Below are positions 11,767 to 21,502 of a stretch of DNA of 64,000 nucleotides, piece by piece (positions within the stretch are counted from its first letter, which is position 1; each line of letters starts with the position of its first letter). The position numbers and the translations under genes were made by a program. Below the pieces are notes generated by a model that was not told where the DNA came from, searched no databases, and saw only the letters and a list, made by a program, of their open reading frames with translations. Origin of the DNA: Asterias amurensis (lineage: Eukaryota; Echinodermata; Asteroidea; Forcipulatida; Asteriidae); contig NC_092652.1 of NCBI RefSeq assembly GCF_032118995.1, forward strand, positions 26,463,044-26,527,043, given 5' to 3'.

Positions 11767-11781
11767 CGTCCCTGGGTGGAT

Positions 11782-11819
<38 letters not shown>

Positions 11820-11840
11820 GGCCGACTGCGCCACAGAGAC
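11767..11840 (-). tRNA. tRNA-Asn(GTT), copy 23 (D-arm variant)
   Basis: Three changes in the D arm (gctggccgactg). The anticodon and T arm are consensus. Function is uncertain. Confidence 0.75.
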
Positions 11841-11934
11841 CTGCTGTGTAGCTAGATTTTTCCTGTATATTTCTCCTAAAAACTGCTCTTAAAGCTTGAT
11901 CAATACCAAACAATGATAATTCAAAATATTACTC

Positions 11935-11949
11935 CGTCCCTGGGTGGAT

Positions 11950-12002
<53 letters not shown>

Positions 12003-12008
12003 AGAGAC
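11935..12008 (-). tRNA. tRNA-Asn(GTT), copy 24
   Basis: Consensus copy; the 5'-most gene of block 2. Confidence 0.95.
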
Positions 12009-13588
12009 TTGCTGTGTTATTTTACTTTTCTATACATTTCCCTAAGAAGTTTCAAAATCTTATGGTTCAAATGAGAGCAGAAACAAGTTAATGGATGAGA
12101 CCCAAGTTGGTACCGAAAGGGGTCCGCGCGAAAACAGGTTATTTTTGGTAAGTCAGCAGCACAGGCTCAAAAGAGTGTTTCGAATTAAGAGAAAAGTATC
12201 ATATTTCGCCATAGGGAAAAACACAGTTCCTTTCATTTCAAAAATACAATTTCTGGAAAGAAAAAGTAGTACATCTGAATGACTCTTAATATTTTTCGGA
12301 ATCATTCCTAGGTTTTTATACTAATAAACATGGTAATACAATCAGGGTGTTTAAGTTAGTCTCAATCAACGATCTGTGTTTGTTAGCAGTTTGCTGCAAT
12401 CAAAGACGGGCTCAGATTGACTTATGGAAGGATGTCACTGTCGGCAGCAAAAATAAGGGAGTTCGTTTTGAAAACAGGAGACACACAAAACGTGTGGGTA
12501 AATCTATATGAATGACGATTGAAAAGCGAGGAAGCATGGTTCCCATTCCTCACATTCTGATGGTGTGTTTAAACCCTCCGTGGAACCAGAGCGTCCCTCC
12601 TCAGTGCCTACCACTCTATCCTGGCCCCCGTCTACCCCCAGGCCTTCGCAGTCACACAGCCCCTCAACCCCCAAATTCCTCTTGTTTGGTCTTGAGATAT
12701 TTACAAATGGTGTTATTACGCACTTCCCTGTAGGCCCGGGGTAGGAAACAGTTGATAACGTCTTAATGAGTAGAGGCGTAAGCGTGTCTCCTTTTGTTTT
12801 ACAAAACGGCATTCTTGAATATATCAATGGGTTCACCTTTATTAATGAAGACAACTAGGTCATGAATAATTCATTATGTCATTAACGCAAGGCAAGAAAC
12901 TAGTCTCTTTTCGTGACAAGTACTTGAAACTATCACACATGACGTGCGGTTTGGGACGTACTCTCGACACAAACCAAGGGCCAAGCCTGTCTTCACTGAA
13001 CCTAACAATGTCTTAATTACGATGGGCACCATGCATATTATGACAAAAGATAAGTAGCATAATGAGTATGTCTCATTACTTATCTTGAAGTGTTGATAGG
13101 TCACAGATTTATCCTTGTTAGAAAAATCAAGAAGGGTGGAGGAGAAATTACCACGGAATAATTTCACAGAGTAACTTTTTATTTTTCAATGGAGGGTGCT
13201 ACAAGCAACTGTTGACGTGAACCGAAAGCAATTTTGTCGATTTAAGTGAACACCGAACGATTTCCTACTAGGGCTGAGAGTTTAAATACAGGTCTTTTAA
13301 CAATAGAAGGGAGTGTCACCTAACATTGGTAATTGATTTATAAAAACGGAAAAGGTTTTCAAATGTATTTGTGGTAGACCGGTATAGGTGGGGTCAATAA
13401 TTCAGCTCAGAACAGTGGCGTAACCAGGGCGGGGCGGTTGCCCCTCCCCCGCCACCAGGCCCCGCTTAGAATCCTTTCCCAAAATGAGATCGCAAAACAT
13501 GCCCCCACAAATTAATGGATCGATACATGAAATATAGCCCCTGGGCAAATTTCAACATAATTCGACTAGAAAGAAAGAAAGATGATAT
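12009..13588. other. Unassigned DNA after array block 2
   Basis: Open frames on both strands at 12504-12854 lack domains and have no splice or start context. A cagtggcgtaaccaggg string at 13421 resembles the end of a DNA repeat family. Otherwise nothing recognised. Confidence 0.5.
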
Positions 13589-13926
13589 CCCAGTTCCTTA
13601 GAACGAAATATCAGCCAAAAACATGAATGTCCAAGACGGAACGCAAACAAATTGACATTTCCCATCCCCCATGATGAGCTCAGAGGGTATACTAGGGTAT
13701 CTTACCCCGACAAGGTTCACGCTTGACTTGTGAGATGAGAGAAGTCCCCCCCTGCTCCATCCCCTCTAGGCCTAGAGGAAAAGTAGAAGTCCGTCATGGA
13801 AATTTATAACGTATCATATTAAGGGAGGTATAGTACAACATTAATGACAAAATGGGAAATGCCAATTTGTTTGCGTTCCGTCTTTGACATCCATATTTTT
13901 GGCTGATATTTCGATGGGTAACTGGG
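13589..13926. repeat. Long foldback, arms about 76 bp
   Basis: The arm 13589-13665 (cccagttcc ... catttcccat) is mirrored by 13852-13926 with only about ten differences. The 186-bp loop is C-rich and unrelated. A transcript would form a long hairpin. No terminal duplication is visible, so it may be an inverted duplication rather than a transposon. Confidence 0.65.
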
Positions 13927-13929
13927 ATT

Positions 13930-14520
13930 GTTAGTTCCTGCTTTATGGTTCTATTAGATGTTCTTTTGGCTTGGGGGTTACAAGTCCTTTTGAATGTTGC
14001 TGAGGGTGGACCTCTTTTGTTTGTTTGATACTGTGGTGGTTTTTTTGTAATTATCATTATAAACCACAAGGGAAACTGAATGGGTAAAGTTGTAAATGAT
14101 TTTTTGGTTTTTTTAATTGTATGTTTTATTCATTTTTGTTTTAACTCCTGCTTCATTGTTTTAAAAGTTGTTCTCTATACCAGTTTTATTTTGGCTTTTG
14201 AGGGTTTTTAGTCCATTCATGTTTGGCTTTTTTAACTGTTGTCCCTTCCTACTGTTGTTACGGTGTTTTTTGTGTGTGCTGTTTATGCAATAATCTGGAT
14301 TTGCTTTTGTTTTAATGTTTTCTTATGTGTGACTTTTAAATATTTGAGTGCAATCTCCTCTTTATATTATATAATTATATTTTTATTGTTGGCAGGGGTT
14401 TTGTTTTACACATCTCTTGATGACAGTTTTTATACTTTTGTTTTAACCTTGACAGCCCCTGTCCAACTTGTAATCATTGTGTATGTCTAAAGATTTAATT
14501 AAATAAATGAAATAAATAAA
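13930..14520 (+). repeat. T-rich stretch ending in (AAATA)n, possible LINE 3' end
   Basis: A strongly T-biased strand runs into aattaaataaatgaaataaataaaatg at 14495-14522. That is the pattern of a LINE 3' region with a short tandem tail. No RT motif is found, so the assignment is weak. The open frame at 14239-14490 reflects the T bias (hydrophobic, no motif). Confidence 0.3.
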
Positions 14521-14659
14521 ATGTCTATAATTGGAATGCACTCTCTTTGATATGTTGATAAAACTGTCACAACTGGAATTGTTTTGGTAAGTGGGTATAA
14601 GTTTGTTCAGTCTATAAAATACCGATAAAGGTAGCACTGGTTCCAAGTTCAGACCACTG

Positions 14660-14780
14660 CCCAATCCCACGGAGCAGCTTAAGCAGGAAACACTGCTTCA
14701 AAAGGTTCTGCTTAGCAAACAAGGACAGGATCCACGCAGAGACTGTACATTTGACATCGTGTATTTTGGCTGGTAGCCTT
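14660..14780. repeat. Partial copy of the same cttaagcag repeat, next to array block 3
   Basis: gagcagcttaagcaggaaac, ttctgcttagcaaac and tattttggctggtagcc are family motifs; the copy is short and diverged. Confidence 0.4.
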
Positions 14781-14817
14781 GTTATCGTCTAATCATAATT
14801 TATTTTGTGCTAGCTGC

Positions 14818-14834
14818 GATTGTACCACAGAGAC
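14818..14834 (-). pseudogene. tRNA-Asn 5'-end remnant
   Basis: Only the first 17 or so bases of a tRNA-Asn survive (cgattgtaccacagagac on the plus strand), followed by array-type spacer. It marks the eroded edge of block 3. Confidence 0.6.
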
Positions 14835-14973
14835 TTGCTGTGAAACTGTTACTTTTTCTTTAACTTTCAACTTATATTAAGCCACTCATAAAGCTTGATT
14901 AAAATCCAAACAATAATAGTTCAAAATATTATTCCGTCCCTGGGTGGATTTGAACCACCAACCTTTCGGTTAA

Positions 14974-15334
14974 AGGGAAGGTACACGTTTGGCAATTACT
15001 CAAAACAAATATTAACATAATAACTGACTTGCTAATGAGCATTGGGAGCTGTTGATAGTTTAAAACACTTTGGGAAACGATTCCCTCTGAAGTAACGTAG
15101 TTTTTGAGAAAGAGGTAATTTCTCACTAAAATAATAAAAGACTTCTAGCTAGAAGTCTTTTATTATTATCTGAAAGCACACAAATTCGTCCATCAATTCG
15201 TCTTTCATCATCATCTCGCAACTTCGATGACCAATTGAACCCAAATTTACACAGGCTTGTTATTTAATGATTATGATGGGATACACCAAGTGAGAAGACT
15301 GGTCTTTGACAATTACCAAACGTGTACCTTCCCT
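14974..15334 (+). mobile_element. TTAA-flanked MITE inserted in a tRNA-Asn gene (core type C)
   Basis: This 361-bp non-autonomous DNA element has inverted ends AGGGAAGGTACACGTTTGG / CCAAACGTGTACCTTCCCT. Its boundaries are certain because neighbouring intact tRNA copies show the empty site, with TTAA duplicated on each side. The interior is homologous to the AGGCACTGG family (ctgttgatagt, ctcgcaacttcgatgacc, gtctttgacaatt), but the tips differ. The centre is a perfect 38-bp palindrome (15130-15167). TTAA duplication fits Kolobok- or piggyBac-type transposases; I cannot tell which from a MITE. Confidence 0.9.
15130..15167. repeat. Perfect 38-bp palindrome at the centre of the tRNA-inserted MITE
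   Basis: The sequence is its own complement about 15148/15149 (core cttctagctagaag). It occupies the place of the type A and B cores of the sister elements. Confidence 0.9.
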
Positions 15335-15466
15335 TTAACAGCCGAACGCGCTAACCGATTACGCCACAAAGACTCGCTGTTCGGCTAATATTTTCTTTAA
15401 CTTTCACAAAAATTCACTTGTCAAGCTTGATTAATATCCAAACAATAACAGTTCAAAATATTGCTG

Positions 15467-15491
15467 CGTCCCTGGGTGGATTTGAACCACG

Positions 15492-15534
<43 letters not shown>

Positions 15535-15540
15535 AGAGAC
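15467..15540 (-). tRNA. tRNA-Asn(GTT), copy 26 (variant)
   Basis: One substitution beside the T stem (ccacgaacc for ccaccaacc); otherwise consensus. Confidence 0.88.
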
Positions 15541-15633
15541 TTGCTGCGTATATAGTACTTTCTGTAACTTTCTCACAAAAGCTACTCGTAAAGATTGAGA
15601 AAGATTAAACAATAAAAGTTCACAATATTATTG

Positions 15634-15648
15634 CGTCCCTGGGTGGAT

Positions 15649-15701
<53 letters not shown>

Positions 15702-15707
15702 AGAGAC
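15634..15707 (-). tRNA. tRNA-Asn(GTT), copy 27
   Basis: Consensus copy. Confidence 0.95.
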
Positions 15708-15800
15708 TAGCTGTGTATATATTACTTTCTGTAACTTTCCCACAAAAGCTGCTCGTAAAGGTTGAGAAATATTAAACAATACAATTTCAAAATATTATTC

Positions 15801-15815
15801 CGTCCCTGGGTGGAT

Positions 15816-15868
<53 letters not shown>

Positions 15869-15874
15869 AGAGAC
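15801..15874 (-). tRNA. tRNA-Asn(GTT), copy 28
   Basis: Consensus copy. Confidence 0.95.
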
Positions 15875-15967
15875 TTGCTGTGTATACATTACTTTCTGTA
15901 ACTTTCCCACAAAAGCTGCTCGTAAAGGTTGAGAAATATTAAACAATACAATTTCAAAATATTACTC

Positions 15968-15982
15968 CGTCCCTGGGTGGAT

Positions 15983-16017
<35 letters not shown>

Positions 16018-16041
16018 ACTAACCGATTGCGCCACAGAGAC
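15968..16041 (-). tRNA. tRNA-Asn(GTT), copy 29 (variant)
   Basis: One change at the D-stem base (cgcact for cgcgct); anticodon GTT. Confidence 0.88.
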
Positions 16042-16133
16042 TAGCTGTGTATTATTATTTTCTGTAACTTTCACACAAAAGCTGCTCGTAAAGATTGAGA
16101 AATATTAATCAATAAAAATTCAAATTATTTGTC

Positions 16134-16148
16134 CGTCCCTGGGTGGAT

Positions 16149-16201
<53 letters not shown>

Positions 16202-16207
16202 AGAGAC
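16134..16207 (-). tRNA. tRNA-Asn(GTT), copy 30
   Basis: Consensus copy. Confidence 0.95.
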
Positions 16208-16300
16208 TTGCTGCGTATATAGTACTTTCTGTAACTTTCTCACAAAAGCTACTCGTAAAGATTGAGAAAGATTAAACAATAAACGTTCAAAATATTATTC

Positions 16301-16315
16301 TGTCCCTGGGTGGAT

Positions 16316-16353
<38 letters not shown>

Positions 16354-16374
16354 TACCGATTGCGCCACAGAGAC
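16301..16374 (-). tRNA. tRNA-Asn(GTT), copy 31 (variant)
   Basis: The discriminator is A rather than G, and the D loop has one change (gcttacc). Confidence 0.82.
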
Positions 16375-16467
16375 TAGCTGTGTATATATTACTTTCTGTA
16401 ACTTTCCCACAAAAGCTGCTCGTAAAGGTTGAGAAATATTAAACAATAAAAGTTCAAAATATTTGTC

Positions 16468-16541
16468 CGTCCCTGGGTGGATTCGAGCCACCAACCTTTC
16501 GGTTTAGAGAAGAACGCGCTAACCGATTGCGCCACAGAGAC
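16468..16541 (-). pseudogene. tRNA-Asn-derived copy 32 with anticodon CTA
   Basis: The length is the normal 74 bp, and the acceptor and D arms are consensus. The anticodon arm reads TTCTT-CTCTAAA-CCGAA, so positions 34-36 are CTA, complementary to the amber codon UAG. Two of the five anticodon-stem pairs are lost (T-C mismatches at 30-40 and 31-39). The T loop has C for the conserved T54 and G for A57. It is most likely a pseudogene; a true suppressor tRNA would need a stable anticodon stem. Confidence 0.8.
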
Positions 16542-16634
16542 TTGCTGCGTATATATTACTTTCTGTAACTTTCCCACAAAAGCTGCTCGTAAAGATTGAG
16601 AAATATTAAACAATAAAAGTTCACAATATTATTG

Positions 16635-16649
16635 CGTCCCTGGGTGGAT

Positions 16650-16691
<42 letters not shown>

Positions 16692-16708
16692 AATTGCGCC
16701 ACAGAGAC
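16635..16708 (-). tRNA. tRNA-Asn(GTT), copy 33 (D-loop variant)
   Basis: One D-loop change (aaccaattg), also in copies 36, 37, 39 and 41, marking a sub-lineage. Confidence 0.93.
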
Positions 16709-16802
16709 TTGCTGCGTATATTTTACTTTCTGTAAACTTTCTCACAAAAGCTGCTCGTAAAGATTATGAAATATTAAACAACAAAAATTCAAAATATTTG
16801 TC

Positions 16803-16817
16803 CGTCCCTGGGTGGAT

Positions 16818-16870
<53 letters not shown>

Positions 16871-16876
16871 AGAGAC
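16803..16876 (-). tRNA. tRNA-Asn(GTT), copy 34
   Basis: Consensus copy. Confidence 0.95.
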
Positions 16877-16969
16877 TTGCTGTGTATATGTTACTTTCTG
16901 TAACTTTCTCACGAAAGCTGCTCGTAAAGATTGTGAAATATTAAACAATAAAAAGTCAAAATATTGTTC

Positions 16970-16984
16970 CGTCCCTGGGTGGAT

Positions 16985-17037
<53 letters not shown>

Positions 17038-17043
17038 AGAGAC
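16970..17043 (-). tRNA. tRNA-Asn(GTT), copy 35
   Basis: Consensus copy; trailer of the gtcaaaatattgttc type. Confidence 0.95.
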
Positions 17044-17136
17044 TTGCTGTGTATATCTAACTTTCTGTAACTTTCCCACAAAAGCTGCTCGTAAAGATTG
17101 TGAAATATAAAGCAATAAAAATTCAAAATATTTGTC

Positions 17137-17210
17137 CGTCCCTGGGTGGATTTAAACCACCAACCTTTCGGTTAACAGCCGAACACGCTAACCAATTGCG
17201 CCACAGAGAC
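17137..17210 (-). tRNA. tRNA-Asn(GTT), copy 36 (variant)
   Basis: T-loop change (tttaaacc), anticodon-arm/D-stem change (gaacacgc) and the aaccaattg D-loop variant. Activity is uncertain. Confidence 0.75.
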
Positions 17211-17303
17211 TTGCTGTGTATATCTAACTTTCTGTAACTTTCTCACAAAAGCTGCTCGTAAAGATTATGAAATATTTAACAACAAAAATTCAAAATATTT
17301 GTC

Positions 17304-17318
17304 CGTCCCTGGGTGGAT

Positions 17319-17360
<42 letters not shown>

Positions 17361-17377
17361 AATTGCGCCACAGAGAC
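17304..17377 (-). tRNA. tRNA-Asn(GTT), copy 37
   Basis: Consensus except for the aaccaattg D-loop variant. Confidence 0.93.
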
Positions 17378-17470
17378 TTGCTGCGTATATTTTACTTTCT
17401 GTAACTTTCTCACAAAAGCTGCTCGTAAAGATTATGAAATATTAAACAACAAAAATTCAAAATATTTGTC

Positions 17471-17496
17471 CGTCCCTGCGTGGATTTGAACCACCT

Positions 17497-17538
<42 letters not shown>

Positions 17539-17544
17539 AGAGAC
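17471..17544 (-). tRNA. tRNA-Asn(GTT), copy 38 (variant)
   Basis: Two changes in the T arm region (ctgcgtgg, ccacctacc); the first may weaken the acceptor/T-stem junction. Confidence 0.78.
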
Positions 17545-17637
17545 TTGCTGTGTATATGTTACTTTCTGTAACTTTCTCACAAAAGCTGCTCGTAAAGATT
17601 GTGAAATATTAAACAATAAAAAGTCAAAATATTGTTC

Positions 17638-17652
17638 CGTCCCTGGGTGGAT

Positions 17653-17694
<42 letters not shown>

Positions 17695-17711
17695 AATTGC
17701 GCCACAGAGAC
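17638..17711 (-). tRNA. tRNA-Asn(GTT), copy 39
   Basis: Consensus except for the aaccaattg D-loop variant. Confidence 0.93.
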
Positions 17712-17804
17712 TTGCTGCGTATATTTTACTTTCTGTAACTGTCTCATAAAAGCTGCTCGTAAAGATTGTGAAATATTGAACAATAAAAATTTAAAATATT
17801 GTTC

Positions 17805-17818
17805 TGTCCTGGGTGGAT

Positions 17819-17859
<41 letters not shown>

Positions 17860-17877
17860 AGATTGCGCCACAGAGAC
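17805..17877 (-). pseudogene. tRNA-Asn copy 40, one-base deletion in the acceptor stem
   Basis: 73 bp: gtcctggg for gtccctggg leaves the acceptor 3' strand one base short. There is also a D-loop change (aacagatt). Probably non-functional. Confidence 0.7.
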
Positions 17878-17970
17878 TTGCTGTGTATATGTTACTTTCT
17901 GTAACTTTCTCACAAAAGCTGCTCGTAAAGATTGTGAAATATTAAACAATAAAAAGTCAAAATATTGTTC

Positions 17971-17985
17971 CGTCCCTGGGTGGAT

Positions 17986-18027
<42 letters not shown>

Positions 18028-18044
18028 AATTGCGCCACAGAGAC
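17971..18044 (-). tRNA. tRNA-Asn(GTT), copy 41
   Basis: Consensus except for the aaccaattg D-loop variant; the 5'-most gene of block 3. Confidence 0.93.
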
Positions 18045-18573
18045 TTGCTGTGCACTTCAGTCTTCTATACACAGAAGTTTCAAAGCGTAACATATTTTGT
18101 GCTGGCTGCTTTTAATGAAATTGAGTTCATATCTTTTAGTCCAAAGGCTTTAACCTTGTTCACTTTAAATTTCTTAAAACCTCCATGAGTTTCCCTTTAC
18201 GAAAGGATAATGTATATACTGTGGGCAAAAGGCAAAGTATATAAACAGAGCTGGTGACAGATTGCTACACCCTTTAAAGGGTTTAACTTGACTTGGAAGA
18301 GATCAGGTAACAAGAGTGGTTGCCTCAACTTTAATTATTAAATTACAAGATGGAAGTATTTAGGGGAGAGGGTTGGTGTGCTACCAGCTGATTAGCTATA
18401 CCTGAACTTTCGTTGAGATTCTTTGTTTCGGTAAACAAACGTAAAAACATGAAATGTTGAATATGAATATGAATATTTCAATAGACAGTGCAATTGTGTC
18501 GATCGTACACTCACCTTTTGTTCTTACATGGTGTGTAAACTGTTTTATTGTATAAAAAGTCAAAATATTATTG
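18045..18573 (+). promoter_or_regulatory. Possible TATA promoter in the spacer after array block 3
   Basis: TATATAAA at 18238-18245 is a strong TATA box. About 25-30 bp downstream is a plausible start region, and a caggtaac donor-like site lies at 18305. The first ATG (18350) gives only 13 codons. No gene is recognised, so this is only a candidate. Confidence 0.2.
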
Positions 18574-18588
18574 CGTCCCTGGGTGGAT

Positions 18589-18627
<39 letters not shown>

Positions 18628-18647
18628 TTCGCTTGCGCGACAGAGAC
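18574..18647 (-). pseudogene. tRNA-Asn-like orphan copy 42 (D arm degraded)
   Basis: It stands about 530 bp outside block 3. The anticodon and T arm are consensus, but the D arm reads gctattcgcttgcgcgacag, with about five changes that break the D stem and the A box. Confidence 0.7.
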
Positions 18648-19909
18648 TTGCTATATCCCTAAGAAGTTTCAAACTTCTTATACACACGTCGTTAACTGCA
18701 CATCGATATGGATGTGTAAAGCCTAACTCCGGTTGAATGGGACCGTAGTCGTGAGAGCAGTAGTCTTATAATAACAATAATAAAGGAACATTTATAAAGC
18801 GCCTTATTCAAGCCTCAAAACGTTTTACACAAATATAAAAATCAGCTACATAATAAAATACAAATAAAAACACTCCTAAAAACTTACAATAAGCAAATAA
18901 GCAAAAAAAAACTAAAAACAAATATGAATTTAAAAAGAGTAGATATAAAAATTCTTGCGTGGAGCAGCAGTTTCGCGAGATAGTTGTAAGCAACGCGTCA
19001 GACATTGACGACTTATCCTATAAGTCTATAATTAAAAGTTGAAAACGCACTTTAACGGGGTAAACGTTCAGGTACACGCGCGACTTGTAGAGTATATTAT
19101 TACATACTCTTTTCGACATCAAGGTTTTAGGCTTGTGCTAAGTAGGCTTATGCTTCGTCAGTTATTTTAGAAAACGTGCGCTTTCCTTGCGGGGCTTTGA
19201 ACATGGACACAGCTCAAGCCGTAGACCAAACAGAACAATAAGCGTGAAGAAATTTGGCAGCGATCTTTCGTACAATGAATGTCTTTCTCCGTATTGCCGC
19301 AAGCTATAGTTGATCGCGGGTCTACTGAGCAATATCGGTAATTTTGAGATATCAGCGGAAAATCTAGATTTGTACTTTCAGAAAAATCCATTTTGACCAA
19401 TATGTTATAAGGCCTAATAGGATATTGAATTGGGTTAAAGTCCACAACGGACTTTTAAGGTAAACAGTCATATTAATATTTGTACACACCGCGCTGTGCC
19501 TGGTACCGCGATCGTTTTGTAAACATTAGTATTTTAACCATCCAAAACAATCCACAATAGTTCTTCACCCTTAACTCCCCCCTCTTCTCGTCGACCCCCT
19601 ATTAGAGAAGTCATACGACCATAAGGTATCAGATTACTTGCGACACGGTTCAGTTGTAGTGATGAAAACTATATATGGAAACATTGCTTTGTATAATGAA
19701 AACTGATAACAACATTGTTGCCTCTGTCATCAGAAATTCTGCCAGGATTTCTGTCAATGTCGTGACCTTCTCTGACCGAGTTTTAGAGCAAGTTGTTCAG
19801 TTGGTTCACGGGGTATGCCGAGTGGACTTATTATACTTCTGTATCTAATATTAACCAAAAGTCTATAGACTCATCTGACCACGGCGTGTGTTGAAGCTTT
19901 TTTTCATGT
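18648..19909. other. Unassigned DNA
   Basis: The minus-strand frame at 19167-19445 has no recognisable motif. A short LINE/SINE-tail-like string is at 18764-18840. Confidence 0.5.
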
Positions 19910-20304
19910 GGCTGGACACTATTGGTATTTGTCAAAGACTAGTCTTCACAGTTGGTGTATCTCAACATAATGCATAGAATAACAAACCTGTGAAAAGGTG
20001 AGCTCAACCGGTCGTCGAAGTTGCGAGATATTAATGAAAGAAAAAACACCCTTGTCGCACCATGGTCGCACGAAGTTGTGTGCTTTCAGTCAGATGCTTG
20101 ATTTCGAAACCTCAAATTCTAAATCTGAGGTCTCGAAATCAATTTCGTGGAAAATTACTTCTTTCTCGAAAACTACGTCACTTCAGAGGGAGCTGTTTCT
20201 CACAATGTTTTATACTATCAACCTCTCCCCATTACTCGTAATCAAGAAAGGTTTTATGATAATAATTATCTTGAGTAATTACCAATAGTGTCCACTGCCT
20301 TTAA
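19910..20304 (-). mobile_element. TTAA MITE, AGGCACTGGACAC family, core type A
   Basis: The left tip has decayed (ggctggacactatt); the right tip is intact at TTAA 20301-20304. The core holds two arms of tttcgagacctca / tgaggtctcgaaa type around a short AT spacer. Confidence 0.8.
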
Positions 20305-20345
20305 AGGCACTGGACATCTTTGGTTGAAACTTGTAATGGTTCACA

Positions 20346-20560
20346 TTAAAGGCACTGGACACCTTTGGTAATTGCTAAGGACCAGCATCTCACTTGACGT
20401 ATCCCAACAACATGCATACAATAACAAATCTGTGAAAGTTTGGACTCAGTTGGTAATCGAAGTTGCGAGAGAATAAAAAAAGAAAAAACACCCTTGTTGC
20501 GCTAACTTAGTTGCTTTCAGATGCCTAAAAAGGCTTCAGGCATGAAGTATTTCATAATGA
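20346..20560 (-). mobile_element. TTAA MITE of the same family, truncated, core type B
   Basis: It begins at TTAA with aggcactggacacc and is lost after the cttcaggcatgaag core. A stray tip (20301-20330) lies just before it, so the site was hit repeatedly. Confidence 0.65.
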
Positions 20561-21239
20561 TGACTTTTGCGGACGAGATAAAAGTTACAATCACGAACGA
20601 TGAGAAAGGTGAAATTACAACCTCCACTCGGGGAAATCAACATTAATCGACATCCACCTCTATGAGGTCATCCGTCAGGTCAAGTCTTCGCCCTACACCT
20701 GCGTGCTCCTTTACCGGTTCCCATATGACTCCAGCCACCTGCAATGTTAGAACGTAACCTGAAATCAAATCTGACTACTTTTGACAGTTTGTTTTATTTA
20801 TAAAATAGTAATAAAAACAGTTGATCAAGATGAGTAATTGTGCTGTTTCCTCATCTGCTTCTGATCTCTCTCCACCTCGCTAATTCTTGTTTTCGATGTA
20901 CCCCCACCCTCTACCTCCACCCCCATGACCCCTTGTAGACCCCCACTTAACCCTCAGTAGGAGATTGACATCCGGAGACGGGGTTAAAACACAAAGCCTG
21001 AGGCACCCATATCCTGGTTTTGTAACAGTGTGTCCAAGGACCTCGCGGTTTGACTTGACCATGGACTTCATGGCGTCTTGAATGACGTTTCATCACCAGC
21101 CCTGATCCGGAATCCTCAAGTCTTGTCGCTTATGGAAAATCTTCCAACATCTGACTATTATTAGTATTATTATACAAATCACTTTAGCCTAAGGGGAACC
21201 TGCAAACAAGGGTGCTTGCTATGTGAACCAGAAACACAT

Positions 21240-21478
21240 GAGTTCAACCCCTACTTTTCCTGTAGTGTTATGTGTTCTTTTACGTGCACTACCGATCTGT
21301 TTTACCATGGGACCTAATGGCGGTTTGATGTCCCATCCGAAAGGACATAGAAATTATAGTGAAATATCTCGCTCAAAGTGCCACGACCGGGACTCGAACC
21401 TATACTCTGCCAACTTCAAAAACAAAAGACCTTGAGTCCAGTACTCTTAAAAGCTCGACCATGACCCGCCACTGGAAC
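21240..21478 (-). repeat. tRNA-derived SINE
   Basis: On the minus strand: ggcgggtcatggtcgagc, then an A/B-box-like head with ggttcgagtcccggtcgtgg, then the body gagcgagatatttcac and a tail through ggatgggacatc. The head is degraded in the middle. Confidence 0.65.
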
Positions 21479-21502
21479 AATCAAAACCCCACATGTAAAA
21501 TA

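Larger units (their letters stand above)
10753..12008 (-). repeat. tRNA-Asn(GTT) tandem array, block 2 (8 copies)
   Basis: Eight copies on the minus strand have spacers of about 93-98 bp that differ from those of block 1 (motifs such as gctgcttgtaaagattgag and ctagatttttcc). Two spacer types alternate, showing unequal exchange within the block. The first copy (10753) is damaged. Several copies carry D-arm substitutions (gctgacc, gctggccgac). Confidence 0.95.
14935..15373 (-). pseudogene. tRNA-Asn copy 25, split by a transposon in the anticodon loop
   Basis: The two halves of a tRNA-Asn flank a 361-bp element (14974-15334). The break lies at the TTAA of the anticodon loop (CTGTTAA), duplicated on both sides (14970-14973 and 15335-15338). 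The 5' part also has two substitutions (tacgccacaaagac). It cannot work as a tRNA gene. Confidence 0.95.
14935..18044 (-). repeat. tRNA-Asn(GTT) tandem array, block 3 (17 copies)
   Basis: Seventeen copies on the minus strand lie at a period of about 167 bp. Spacers share the string tactttctgtaactttctcacaaaagctgctcgtaaag in variants. The first copy is split by a transposon (14974-15334). A spacer variant ending gtcaaaatattgttc recurs before the copies at 16970, 17638 and 17971, so multi-copy units have been duplicated. This block holds the CTA-anticodon copy at 16468 and a one-base-deleted copy at 17805. Confidence 0.95.

Noticed and set aside
12504-12854. 116-codon minus-strand frame
   Set aside because: Overlaps a plus-strand frame of similar length with no domain on either; composition explains both.
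14239-14490. Apparent multi-span membrane protein
   Set aside because: Hydrophobicity follows from T-rich DNA; no family motif, and the stretch ends in a LINE-like (AAATA)n tail.
19998-20288. Open frame with SNSKSEVSKSISWKITSFSKT, recurring at 31038, 32032, 32385, 36488, 38613 and 50202
   Set aside because: It is the MITE interior read through; the same peptide appears on either strand according to element orientation. Not a protein family.
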